Part shown: positions 1-6,477 of the stretch, in pieces
Layout of the letters: every line of letters starts with the position of its first letter
Numbering within the stretch: position 1 is the first letter of the stretch
NCBI GenBank assembly: GCA_030037575.1
Contig: JASHRB010000374.1
Coordinates: forward strand, 1-8,527
Origin: Candidatus Sulfotelmatobacter sp.
GTDB lineage: Bacteria; Acidobacteriota; Terriglobia; Terriglobales; Acidobacteriaceae
DNA: 8,527 nucleotides
Reading direction: 5' to 3'
Notes under the pieces: model-generated
Told to the model about the DNA's origin: nothing
The model's database searches: none
What the model saw: the letters and a program-made list of their open reading frames with translations, nothing else
Position numbers and translations under genes: made by a program

Positions 1-743
1 GGACCCGCGCGCGTTCCATATTCTATTGAATAATTGGATGTCAGAACATTGAACTCCTGCAGAGCGTCGATCGAGGGTACCACGCCAAGAGCTCCCGAGG
101 TCAACTCGCCATCGTCAACTCCGTCATAGAGCCAGTCCGTCCGATTCTCCCGGGATCCACCGAATGACAAAGAAAAAGAACCGCGGATCGATGTTTCGCT
201 GCCACTGCTGGCTCCGCCGGAAAAGAAATCGGACGGTTGATCGCCGGTAGATACGCCCGGAGCGAGCGTGGCCAACTCGACGAAATTGCGACCATTCAAG
301 GGAAGATCCATAACCTGCTCTGAGTGAACTACCTGACTGAGTGAGGCGTTCGTGGTCTCAACCGCGACGGGGTTGGCCTCCACCGTGACGTTTTCGCTTA
401 TGGTGGACGGCGACAGGGTAAAATTGACCTCCGGGCTTCCTTCAGCTTCCAGGACGATGCCCGACTTTACGACCGGTTGGAAACCACGAGCTGCCACTCG
501 GATGCTGTACTTTCCGATCTGCATGACATTGGCTACGAAACGGCCAGCGGAATCGGTGGTAAGCAGGCGCTGCACATTAGTTGTCGTCTCAGTGATGGTT
601 ACGGAAGCTTTCGAAATGGACGCTCCGGAAGAGTCGGTCACGCTTCCCAGTATTGATCCCGTCGATTGTGCGTGTGCCAAGCAGCAGAGAACCGCTAATT
701 GGAAAAAGAGAACAGTTCTGTCCCAATACGAGCCCTTGATCAT
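1..743 (-). CDS. TonB-dependent receptor, Oar-like, N-terminal part (truncated by window edge)
   Basis: The minus strand is open from an ATG at 743 to the left edge, giving about 247 residues of a longer outer-membrane receptor. Residues 1-25 look like a signal peptide with a hydrophobic core and an AHA-Q cleavage region. Residues about 27-115 form a carboxypeptidase-regulatory-like (CarboxypepD_reg) beta domain (GSILGSVTDSSGA, then DSAGRFVANVMQIGKYSIRV). The start of the plug domain follows, with the DLPLNGRNFVELATLAPGV signature and later LYDGVDDGE and ALQEFNVLTSNYSIEYG, which are typical of acidobacterial Oar/Cna-B-type TonB receptors. These usually exceed 1000 residues, so the barrel lies outside the window. 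The substrate cannot be read from this part. A LacI-type operator 14 bases upstream of the start ties it to the neighbouring nucleoside operon, so a nucleoside, nucleotide or ribose-containing ligand is an inference. A GGGGG run lies about 5 bases before the ATG. Confidence 0.88.
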   Translation of the reverse strand, partial: MIKGSYWDRTVLFFQLAVLCCLAHAQSTGSILGSVTDSSGASISKASVTITETTTNVQRLLTTDSAGRFVANVMQIGKYSIRVAARGFQPVVKSGIVLEAEGSPEVNFTLSPSTISENVTVEANPVAVETTNASLSQVVHSEQVMDLPLNGRNFVELATLAPGVSTGDQPSDFFSGGASSGSETSIRGSFSLSFGGSRENRTDWLYDGVDDGELTSGALGVVPSIDALQEFNVLTSNYSIEYGTRAG

Positions 744-756
744 GGTGGCCCCCGGT

Positions 757-768
757 TGAAACGATTCA
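757..768. promoter_or_regulatory. LacI-type operator at the receptor gene
   Basis: The sequence TGAAACGATTCA is an almost perfect palindrome around a central CG. It matches the perfect site at 2200-2211 in 11 of 12 positions, and the symmetry extends one base outward on each side (TTGAA...TTCAA). It lies 14 bases upstream of the receptor ATG and about 13-24 bases downstream of the expected minus-strand transcription start, where a bound repressor would block elongation. LacI/PurR proteins with a hinge-helix leucine recognise such CG-centred palindromes. Confidence 0.65.
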
Positions 769-787
769 ATTAATGCTGGGACGGCTT

Positions 788-815
788 TTTATCCCAAGGC
801 CGGTTCCCTTGTCAA
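788..815 (-). promoter_or_regulatory. Sigma70-like promoter of the TonB receptor
   Basis: On the minus strand a consensus TTGACA (-35, positions 815-810) is followed after 16 bases by GATAAA (-10, positions 793-788), which matches TATAAT at 4 of 6 positions. Transcription would start near 781 and read through the operator at 757-768 into the receptor gene. The perfect -35 and the operator placement support the call; the -10 is only fair. Confidence 0.5.
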
Positions 816-1015
816 CCATTAAATTTACCTGTCGCCAATATCTCGGCCGGGTCGGTTGCCGTCTCCATGCAAACATGACTCGCGGATGGAATTCGCTCTG
901 CCGCGCGGTGAGGCCAAAAATTCGACCCGACTTTGCAAATCACTTTTTCTGCGATGACCTTGCGCGAGAAGGCATGGTTGTTGGCTGCAAGCTGCGGTCG
1001 TTTTCTAAATCTGGA

Positions 1016-1027
1016 GGAAACGTTGCA
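1016..1027. promoter_or_regulatory. Possible weak LacI-type operator upstream of the regulator gene
   Basis: GGAAACGTTGCA matches the perfect palindrome at 2200-2211 in 10 of 12 positions and keeps the central AAACGTT. It overlaps a -10-like CATAAT at 1026-1031, and the regulator ATG lies about 80 bases downstream. If used, it would allow autoregulation. No good -35 is visible, so both promoter and operator are tentative. Confidence 0.3.
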
Positions 1028-1105
1028 TAATGCAGTGGAGGGCCACGTGAGCTAACCTAGCGAATCACTCCGCGTTCTGTCCCGTAATCGGGTGGAGAAA
1101 AAGCT

Positions 1106-2116
1106 ATGTCCAACATGAAGCAGATCGCGAAGATGGCGCGGGTCTCGCTTGGAACCGTATCGCACGTGCTCAATAACTCCGCCACGGTCAGAGAACCAGT
1201 TCGCAACCGCGTGCTCGAAGCTGTTCAAGCATTAGGTTATCGGCCGAACCAAGTAGCGCGAGGTCTCCGTCGCGTCAAAACAAGCATGATTGGGATGATT
1301 ATCCCGGACATTACCAATCCGTTTTTCCCGGCTGTAGTTCGCGGTGCCGAAGACGTATCCTTCTCCAATGGATATCGTCTTATTCTTTGCAATTCAGACA
1401 ATCACCACTCCAAAGAATTGGTTCACCTGAATGAGCTTCGCTCGTTTCTCCCGGCTGGTCTCATTGTCATTCCATCGAACTTCAGCGATCTCACCGCCCA
1501 GGCGGAAGTGTACCGCCGAGCCGGCACAGGTGTGGTCTGCATCGACCGGCTCCCGACAAACTGGAGCGGTGACAGTGTAACGGCTGATAACGAGGAGGGC
1601 GCCTACAAGGCAACACGACATCTGCTTCGGTTGGGACATTCTACGCTTGCCACCATCACGGGGCCGCTGCATCTCACCAACGCGAACGACCGTCTTGGCG
1701 GCTTCAAGCGCGCTCTGCGGGAAGCAAAAGTGAAGCTTGCTCCCGAGTACGTTCAAGAGGCGACCTTCGACAAGGCTGGCGGCTACTCGAAGACTCTCAC
1801 TTTGCTGCGTTTAATTCCACGCCCGACCGCCATTTTCGCGGGAAACGACATGATTGCTCTTGGGTGCCTTTTAGCGATCCGCGAAGCCGGCCTTCGTTGT
1901 CCGGAGGACGTATCGCTGATTGGCTTCGATGATCTTGATTTCGGCGAGACGACTAATCCGGCTCTTTCATCCGTCTCTCAATCCGGGTATCAACTGGGCG
2001 CGACGGCAGCCAACATTCTTGTCGAGCGTATAAAAGGCAATTCAGATCCTCCCAAACATGTGGTTCTCGAAACATCTCTGACGATCCGCAGTTCGGCGGC
2101 CCGTGCACCCAACTAA
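1106..2116 (+). CDS. LacI-family transcriptional regulator
   Basis: This 336-residue protein has the normal LacI/GalR length and order. An N-terminal helix-turn-helix spans residues about 4-24 (MKQIAKMARVSLGTVSHVLNN); its TVSHV resembles the PurR recognition helix. The hinge helix is at about 48-56 (NQVARGLRR) with Leu54, the residue that wedges into a central CpG in PurR. A periplasmic-binding-protein-like effector domain follows from about residue 60, with DITNPFF (68-74), a CIDR motif, NDRLGGF, FAGNDMIALG and IGFDDLDF, all usual in sugar- or nucleoside-responsive members. A GGAG eight bases before the ATG supports the start; ATG 1115 is an alternative three codons in. The gene lies between the receptor it probably controls and the hydrolase operon. 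I infer ribose or a nucleoside as effector from the neighbours only. The family is certain, the regulon is inferred. Confidence 0.95.
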   Translation: MSNMKQIAKMARVSLGTVSHVLNNSATVREPVRNRVLEAVQALGYRPNQVARGLRRVKTSMIGMIIPDITNPFFPAVVRGAEDVSFSNGYRLILCNSDNHHSKELVHLNELRSFLPAGLIVIPSNFSDLTAQAEVYRRAGTGVVCIDRLPTNWSGDSVTADNEEGAYKATRHLLRLGHSTLATITGPLHLTNANDRLGGFKRALREAKVKLAPEYVQEATFDKAGGYSKTLTLLRLIPRPTAIFAGNDMIALGCLLAIREAGLRCPEDVSLIGFDDLDFGETTNPALSSVSQSGYQLGATAANILVERIKGNSDPPKHVVLETSLTIRSSAARAPN

Positions 2117-2155
2117 AGGGTGAAAATCTCCAAAACATCCGAGAGGATAGGGTGC

Positions 2156-2185
2156 TTGACAACTGCGATGGGCGGCTCGTATAAA
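2156..2185 (+). promoter_or_regulatory. Strong sigma70-like promoter of the nucleoside hydrolase-ribokinase operon
   Basis: A perfect TTGACA (2156-2161) is followed after 18 bases by TATAAA (2180-2185), a 5/6 match to TATAAT. Transcription would start near 2192, immediately before the operator palindrome at 2200-2211. The promoter lies 40 bases past the regulator stop codon, so the operon can be transcribed independently of the regulator gene. Confidence 0.7.
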
Positions 2186-2198
2186 TTCTGGTCTTGGA

Positions 2199-3332
2199 AT
2201 GAAACGTTTCAATTTAGGAACATTCCGATGGATCCTGATCGCAGATTGTTTTTTCGATTGTGGGGGGGGGGCGCTGGTAAGCAACATTTTGCCGACTCCA
2301 GCAATTAACCTGGCAACGAGTGGCTATCCGGTTCCCAGTCGTCCAATCTCCGGTACGCAGAAAGTGATTATTGACACAGATCCGGGTGTAGACGATGCTT
2401 TCGCGCTTTTCTTGGCAATGCGTTCTCCGGAATTGCAGGTTGAGGCGATAACTGCGGTGGCCGGCAACGTGCCTCTTAGCGTAACGTTGCCCAACGCCCT
2501 TCGACTTACTGAGATCGCCGGCCGGAGCGATATCCCTGTGGCGGGAGGTGCCGCATCTCCCTTAATGAGGAAATTGGTAGATGCATCGTATGCACATGGG
2601 AACAACGGCCTAGCTGGCGTTGCCTTTCCTGCAGCGAAGCTTGCACCAGTCCAGGACCGAGCGGCGGACCTGATCTGCAGAATTGTGCAGGCCAATGCCG
2701 GCGCGATCAGCATCATTGGAATTGGACCCTTGACAAATATAGCCTTGGCCCTGCGGCAGGATCCCGAAATAGCATCCATGATTCACAGCATTGTATTAAT
2801 GGGAGGATCATTCTCTGGGGGCAACGTAACACCCGCTGCGGAGTTTAATTTTTATGTTGATCCCGAGGCAGCGAGCATCGTGTTCGGCTCCGGAATTCCG
2901 CTTCGCATGGTGGGGTTGGACGTTACTCGCAAGGTGGAGCTTACCCAGCGGCACATTGAGAAACTTCAGGCAGCCTCTGGACCGGTAAGCGAAGCGGCAG
3001 CTCGTATCGGGAACTCTGCTCTCCAGATGCAGCGTGCGGCGAGTTCGCCTGGACGTATGCACTTACATGACCCGTTGGCTGTCAGCTGTTTAATAAATCC
3101 TGACATTATTACCTTTGAGGATTATCACGTGGCGATTGAAACGTCTGGAACCATCACTGCAGGAGAGAGCGTAGGTTGGAAGCATCCTCCACTTACCTAT
3201 TCAGCACCGCTGCAAACGGCCATTCCGACCACTAATGCTCGGTTCACGGTAAATGCCAGAGTGGCCACCCAGGTCGACTCCGAGAAGTTCTTCGAACTGC
3301 TGATTTCCCGTTTAACTCGGGAGCATTCATGA
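2199..3332 (+). CDS. Inosine/uridine-preferring nucleoside hydrolase, probably exported
   Basis: Nucleoside hydrolases cleave the N-glycosidic bond of ribonucleosides to give the free base and ribose. The calcium-binding DTDPGVDDA motif is intact (Asp59, Asp61, Asp65, Asp66 counted from 2199). GIGPLTNIALAL, VLMGGSF, EFNFYVDPEAAS and the C-terminal HLHDPLA with Asp291 are also present, so the enzyme should be active. The catalytic domain starts near residue 55, while family members usually begin with this motif, so about 50 extra N-terminal residues form a leader. The start is uncertain. ATG 2199 lies in the operator, would leave only a few bases of untranslated leader and has no good ribosome site. 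ATG 2228 has AGGAA ten bases upstream but is one frame off, and a ten-G run (2262-2271) lies between it and the domain. With nine Gs, ATG 2228 would read into the hydrolase with a signal-like LFFRLWGGALVSNIL. It is the first gene of a three-gene operon. Confidence 0.85.
   Translation: MKRFNLGTFRWILIADCFFDCGGGALVSNILPTPAINLATSGYPVPSRPISGTQKVIIDTDPGVDDAFALFLAMRSPELQVEAITAVAGNVPLSVTLPNALRLTEIAGRSDIPVAGGAASPLMRKLVDASYAHGNNGLAGVAFPAAKLAPVQDRAADLICRIVQANAGAISIIGIGPLTNIALALRQDPEIASMIHSIVLMGGSFSGGNVTPAAEFNFYVDPEAASIVFGSGIPLRMVGLDVTRKVELTQRHIEKLQAASGPVSEAAARIGNSALQMQRAASSPGRMHLHDPLAVSCLINPDIITFEDYHVAIETSGTITAGESVGWKHPPLTYSAPLQTAIPTTNARFTVNARVATQVDSEKFFELLISRLTREHS
2200..2211. promoter_or_regulatory. 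Perfect LacI-type operator palindrome at the operon start
   Basis: TGAAACGTTTCA is a perfect 12-base inverted repeat with a central CG, the classic form for LacI/PurR-family proteins. It covers about +9 to +20 of the transcript expected from the promoter at 2156-2185, so binding should block initiation or early elongation. The ATG at 2199 is partly built from this site, which makes that ATG doubtful as a true start codon. The near-identical site at 757-768 points to the same repressor acting at both places. Confidence 0.7.
2262..2271 (+). repeat. Ten-G homopolymer in the hydrolase leader
   Basis: Ten consecutive Gs lie between the two candidate start codons and the conserved domain of the first hydrolase, with a six-T run just before (2249-2254). 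Changing the length by one base switches which upstream ATG is in frame with the enzyme. It may be a slippage-prone tract or a base-calling error. Confidence 0.8.
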
Positions 3333-3363
3333 ACGATTATTTTCCGAACTCGAGAGGAATCCG

Positions 3364-4494
3364 ATGAACCCAGATTTCAGGCTGAAGAGCGTCTGCCGGA
3401 CATGTGCACTCGTTTGCTTGCTCGCGCCCTTTTGTTGGGCACAACCGGGCCGCTATGTGATTGTCGATCAGGACGCCCGGGGACCTGCCGGTACAGACAT
3501 GAACTCAATCCTCGTTTTCTTGCAATCGCCAACCGTAAAGGTATTGGGGATCACAGTCGTAACCGGCGATGACTGGCGCAATGAGGAAGTGGCGCACACA
3601 TTGCGGCTCCTCGAATTGGTTGGGCGGGCCGAAATACCTGTAATTCCGGGCATGGACACTCCCCTGCTTCGGACTAAGGAATGGACCAATCTTTGGGAAC
3701 AGAGGTGTGGCAAGGTCCTCTACCAGGGCGCATGGACAAATCCTCTCTCTGCACACGATCCGGAGAAGGTCCCTGATCTGGCGGAAGGCAACCCAACCAT
3801 CAAAGCCTCGACCGAAGACGTCGCCCATTTTATGAGTCGCATGGTTCGCCAGTACCCACATCAAGTCACAATTTATGCCGCCGGGCCCATGACTGATATC
3901 GCTAGCGCGATTCTGTTCGATCCCGAGTTTGCTTCCCTTGCGCAGGAGCTGGTTATCATGGGCGGAAGCATCAACCCACATACCGATAATCCCGAGTATC
4001 TGGACAGTCCCAGACGCGAATTCAATTTCTGGTTTGATCCCGAGGCAGCAAGCATCACCCTTCATGCCGCCTGGCCCAAGATCACAGTAACAACCGTAGA
4101 CGTTTCTATCGAAACTCATCTAACGAAGGAAATGTTGGCCGAAATCGGCAAGTCCAAAGAGCCCGTGGCACAGTACATCACTCGCTACACGCGCAGGCCA
4201 GGCGACTATCTTTGGGATGAACTGGCCGCCGCTGCATGGCTGGATCCTACGCTGATCACTCGGGAACGGTATGTGTACATGGATGTGAGCGTGGACAAGG
4301 GTGTTAGCTACGGAGATACGCTTGTCTGGACCGATCGCGACAAACCAATGATTTCGTTGCAGAAAGTGCATGCGCAAATGGACGTAGATTGGCCGAAATT
4401 TCAGCAGATGTTTACCCGGCTGATGTCGGCTCCGACACCCGACTCGCGAGATCCAAAGATGCTCGATCACACGCCGGCCGTCGGCTCGCGGTAG
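3364..4494 (+). CDS. Secreted nucleoside hydrolase-like protein with altered metal-site motif
   Basis: This 376-residue protein belongs to the inosine/uridine nucleoside hydrolase superfamily. Residues 1-26 form a clear signal peptide (basic start, ALVCLLAPF core, CWA-Q cleavage region), so it acts in the periplasm or outside the cell. Conserved blocks include GITVVTGD, AGPMTDIASAI, LVIMGGSI, EFNFWFDPEAAS and LWDELAAAAWLDP with Asp285 at the C-terminal metal-binding position, where the usual His-Asp is Trp-Asp. The N-terminal metal motif is changed: instead of DTDPGxDDA it reads DQDARGPAGTDMNS (residues 35-48), with an insertion and one Asp fewer. Substrate preference may therefore differ from its neighbour, or it may cleave another N-riboside. 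AGAGGA lies five bases before the ATG. It starts 31 bases after the first hydrolase and ends 21 bases before ribokinase, in line with one transcript. The family is firm, the activity is inferred. Confidence 0.88.
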   Translation: MNPDFRLKSVCRTCALVCLLAPFCWAQPGRYVIVDQDARGPAGTDMNSILVFLQSPTVKVLGITVVTGDDWRNEEVAHTLRLLELVGRAEIPVIPGMDTPLLRTKEWTNLWEQRCGKVLYQGAWTNPLSAHDPEKVPDLAEGNPTIKASTEDVAHFMSRMVRQYPHQVTIYAAGPMTDIASAILFDPEFASLAQELVIMGGSINPHTDNPEYLDSPRREFNFWFDPEAASITLHAAWPKITVTTVDVSIETHLTKEMLAEIGKSKEPVAQYITRYTRRPGDYLWDELAAAAWLDPTLITRERYVYMDVSVDKGVSYGDTLVWTDRDKPMISLQKVHAQMDVDWPKFQQMFTRLMSAPTPDSRDPKMLDHTPAVGSR

Positions 4495-4515
4495 AAAAAA
4501 AGACATTTGGACTCT

Positions 4516-5452
4516 ATGACTCCTCCCACGATAGCCATCGTTGGCAGCGCCAACATTGATCTCACTACGTTTACTCAGATATTTCCCAAACCAGGTGAGA
4601 CGGTTCTTGCCGATAAATTCGACCTGGGATTCGGTGGCAAAGGCGCCAATCAAGCGGTCGCGGCTCGGCTCTGCGGAGCGCAGGTAGTGATGGTAGCTCG
4701 CGTGGGCAACGACCTTGTTTGGTCCCGCAACCATCCAGAACTTTCATCGGCACGGCATCGGTACGAGTCATGTGCGCCAGGTGGAAGGTGTGTCAAGCGG
4801 AGTAGCACCAATTTTTGTTGATGCGACCGGCCAGAATCGTATTTTGGTTGTTAAAGGAGCAAACGATGAACTGCGGCCGACGGACGTCGATGCGGCAGCA
4901 GAACTGCTGAAAAAGGCTGACTGTATCCTGTTGCAATTCGAGATTCCGCTCGAAACCGTGCACCACGCCATGCGCTTTGCACGAGAAAACAATATCCGTT
5001 GTATCGTGAATCCTGCTCCTAGTCATCCCATTGACCTAAAGGCATTCTCCGGTCTCGATTTTCTTGTGCCCAATGAGGCCGAAACGGAAACGATTGCAGG
5101 CCTGCCGGTACGCAATCTTGACGACGCCAAGAAATGTGCGAACAAGTTGATCGACCACGGTATCCGTCACGTCTTAATAACTCTCGGAGCATGTGGGTCG
5201 TTGTTAGCCAGTCAGGAGGAAATTCACCACATTCCGGCATTTGCCGTAGAGGCAGTTGACACCACCGGTGCTGGCGACGCTTTTATCGGAAGCTTCGCAG
5301 TTTTTCTCAGCGAAGGTTTCTCTGCGGTTGATGCGGCCAGTCGAGCCAACCTTTATGCTGGACTCTCGACGATCGGCATCGGGACCCAAAAATCGTTCTA
5401 CAGTCGTGCCCGTTTTGAGGCTGAATGGGCGGTCCGACATAATTGTTCCTGA
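4516..5452 (+). pseudogene. rbsK: Ribokinase, interrupted by a one-base frameshift
   Basis: Ribokinase phosphorylates ribose to ribose-5-phosphate with ATP in the cytoplasm, the logical step after nucleoside cleavage. The first frame (4516-4716) has GSANIDL (residues 10-16) and GGKGANQAVAARL (40-52), both PfkB/ribokinase sugar-site signatures, and stops making sense at VARVGNDL. The second frame, from 4718, continues exactly with FGPATIQNFHRHGI and carries NPAPSHP, FLVPNEAE, ITLGACGSLL and the catalytic DTTGAGDAFIGSF, with base Asp254 in corrected numbering. The family motif GNDLFG requires removing one base of 4714-4720, probably G4717. Corrected length is about 311 residues, normal for RbsK. 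Everything else is intact, so a very recent mutation or a sequencing error is as likely as true loss. ATG 4516 is preferred over TTG 4507; its ribosome site is weak, which fits translation following the upstream gene. Confidence 0.88.
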
Positions 5453-5468
5453 CAAAGACCCTGTGACA

Positions 5469-5510
5469 CCGCAAATCTGAGCATTGCGCTCAGGCGGTTC
5501 AATTTCTTCT
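5469..5510 (+). terminator. Possible terminator after the operon
   Basis: CTGAGC (5477-5482) and GCTCAG (5488-5493) form a six-pair stem with a five-base loop, extended outside by CCGC (5469-5472) with GCGG (5494-5497) across a four-base bulge. A T-rich but interrupted tract follows (TTCAATTTCTTCT). It sits 17 bases after the ribokinase stop, the right place to end the operon. Confidence 0.5.
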
Positions 5511-5603
5511 GTGTGAACGGCCATGACTGGTTTTTGCGCGGGGCTTAGCGGGGCGGACGCGCCATCGAAACTGATCGGGCGATTTCGGTCATAGAGGCTT
5601 GGC

Positions 5604-5637
5604 GGCTGGGTCAGCGGACAAGCGGGGAAACCCAGCC
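5604..5637. repeat. Inverted repeat in the convergent intergenic region
   Basis: GGCTGGGT (5604-5611) is repeated inverted as ACCCAGCC (5630-5637) with an 18-base loop. GAGGCT at 5594-5599 could pair alternatively with AGCCTC at 5634-5639. It has no T tract on either side. It lies between two genes that converge, so it may contribute to transcript ends, but I cannot assign a role. Confidence 0.4.
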
Positions 5638-5654
5638 TCAGACCACGAAAGAGC

Positions 5655-5672
5655 CAGGAGACGAAACTCCTG
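5655..5672 (-). terminator. Hairpin directly after the pilin-like gene
   Basis: CAGGAG (5655-5660) and CTCCTG (5667-5672) form a perfect six-pair stem with a six-base loop, two bases past the stop codon of the minus-strand gene. A short CTCTTTC follows in the minus direction, so the terminator is weak or acts with the inverted repeat at 5604-5637. Confidence 0.45.
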
Positions 5673-5674
5673 TT

Positions 5675-6064
5675 TCAATCCGAGGACTGGACTTCCATGC
5701 CCTCGGTGACCCACATCTGCGCGGGCGAGCCTTTGCTGGTGCGTGTGGCGGTGGCGCTGAAACCGCTGGAGGTGACGGAAACGTCGTAAACGTAGGGCGG
5801 GCGCTCGTGCCGGATGGTGAGATAGCCGCCAGAAATCAGGTCGTCCATGGAAGCGTACTTGCCTTGCGCAGCCATGTAGCCGCGTTCCGCGTTGGCGATG
5901 CCGATCAGATCCATCTTTACACCGGTGACGAGTGCGGTCTGGTCGTTCGCGTCGGCGCCGCTGGCCGATGGCTGCAGGTTCCGGACCTGCAGAGAATAGA
6001 TGTACATGCCGACCGCCAGTGTGACGACAGTACCGATCAGGCCTAAGGCGCGTCCCAGCCCCAT
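5675..6064 (-). CDS. Membrane-anchored pilin-like hypothetical protein
   Basis: The protein has 129 residues from the ATG at 6064. GGAG lies about nine bases upstream of that start; the frame is open to a further ATG at 6160, but the added residues are proline-rich and precede the ribosome site. Residues about 7-25 are one membrane helix (LGLIGTVVTLAVGMYIYSL). Residues about 62-82 (ERGYMAAQGKYASMDDLISGGYL) and the following beta-rich, charged-poor tail recall the small exported domain of type II secretion or type IV pilin-like proteins found in Acidobacteriota. However, the prepilin cleavage motif (G-F-x-x-x-E) is absent, so it is not a standard pilin and would stay anchored with its C-terminus outside. 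It is transcribed against the ribokinase operon and appears to be a single gene. The function is unknown; the pilin-like fold is an inference from the repeat-length motif. Confidence 0.65.
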   Translation of the reverse strand: MGLGRALGLIGTVVTLAVGMYIYSLQVRNLQPSASGADANDQTALVTGVKMDLIGIANAERGYMAAQGKYASMDDLISGGYLTIRHERPPYVYDVSVTSSGFSATATRTSKGSPAQMWVTEGMEVQSSD

Positions 6065-6200
6065 AGTCCTCTCCAACAAAAAGTTTATTGCAGCGCGAAG
6101 CGGGGGCAGAGGCAAGGTAACCGGAGTACCTTGGATTGCAGCAGCCCAGATTCTCACCACGAGAAAACCGCTTTACCGCTCACATGTGAAACAGACACTG

Positions 6201-6231
6201 AAACAAAAAATGGCCCGGAGAGAACCGGGCC
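6201..6231 (-). terminator. Strong intrinsic terminator on the minus strand
   Basis: A perfect seven-pair GC stem, GGCCCGG with CCGGGCC, and a six-base loop is followed on the minus strand by ATTTTTTGTTT. This is a textbook Rho-independent terminator for transcription coming from the right. The only recognised minus-strand gene nearby starts downstream of it, at 6064, so the terminated transcript is not an identified gene. Confidence 0.75.
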
Positions 6232-6381
6232 GCGGCCGCATGTCTTGCAGCGCGCGGAGAACCTAAGCTGCGTCTTTGATCTGGAGCGGCTGTGGGGGAA
6301 AAAGCCGGATTATGACGGGTGTTCAGCCCCGAATCAGGCTATTTTATTGATTGCACGAATGATAGCAGCGTGGTTTTCATA

Positions 6382-6418
6382 ATTACTTTCGGACCCCGAA
6401 TGGGCGGTCGGAAGTAAT
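6382..6418. repeat. Long imperfect inverted repeat
   Basis: ATTACTT at 6382-6388 pairs with AAGTAAT at 6412-6418, and the stem continues through TCG(G)ACC with GGTCGG using one wobble and one bulged G. This gives about 13 pairs closed by a ten-base loop that can itself pair CCC with GGG. No T tract follows on the plus strand. It could be a structured 5' leader of the gene at 6511, part of a small RNA, or a REP-like palindrome. Confidence 0.5.
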
Positions 6419-6458
6419 CTGGCTTGCCACGGTTCGCTTTCTTACTATCTGCAAGTCG

Positions 6459-6477
6459 GCACCAGCGAGGCCGGTGC
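6459..6477 (+). repeat. Short hairpin upstream of the small secreted protein
   Basis: GCACC (6459-6463) pairs with GGTGC (6473-6477), and after an A-C mismatch the stem continues with two more G-C pairs to a three-base loop. It lies 33 bases upstream of the next start codon, so it may be part of that transcript's leader. Confidence 0.35.

Larger units (their letters stand above)
744..1105. other. Divergent intergenic region between receptor and LacI regulator
   Basis: No convincing gene is present in these 362 bases. The region holds the minus-strand promoter and operator of the receptor (757-815) and a weaker operator-like site with a possible -10 in front of the regulator gene (1016-1031). 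An open frame at 773-1030 on the plus strand encodes an arginine-rich, low-complexity product that resembles no family I know, and it overlaps the receptor promoter, so I do not call it. Confidence 0.6.

Noticed and set aside
352..759. 135-codon plus-strand frame opposite the receptor
   Set aside because: The minus strand of the same stretch encodes clear signal peptide, CarboxypepD_reg and plug motifs.
773..1030. 85-codon plus-strand open frame between receptor and regulator
   Set aside because: It overlaps the receptor promoter, lacks a ribosome site and has an arginine-rich composition with no family signature.
3136..3149. TTGAAACG sequence inside the first hydrolase, resembling half of the LacI operator
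   Set aside because: The second half (TCTGGA) does not complete the palindrome, and the site is deep in coding sequence.
3505..4734. Two long minus-strand open frames (3505-4119 and 4120-4734) antisense to the second hydrolase and ribokinase
   Set aside because: They mirror well-conserved coding sequence on the plus strand and show no family motifs; they are shadow frames.
6065..6160. Upstream extension of the pilin-like gene to ATG 6160
   Set aside because: The extension is proline-rich, precedes a good ribosome site at 6064, and would bury the membrane helix that suits an N-terminal anchor.
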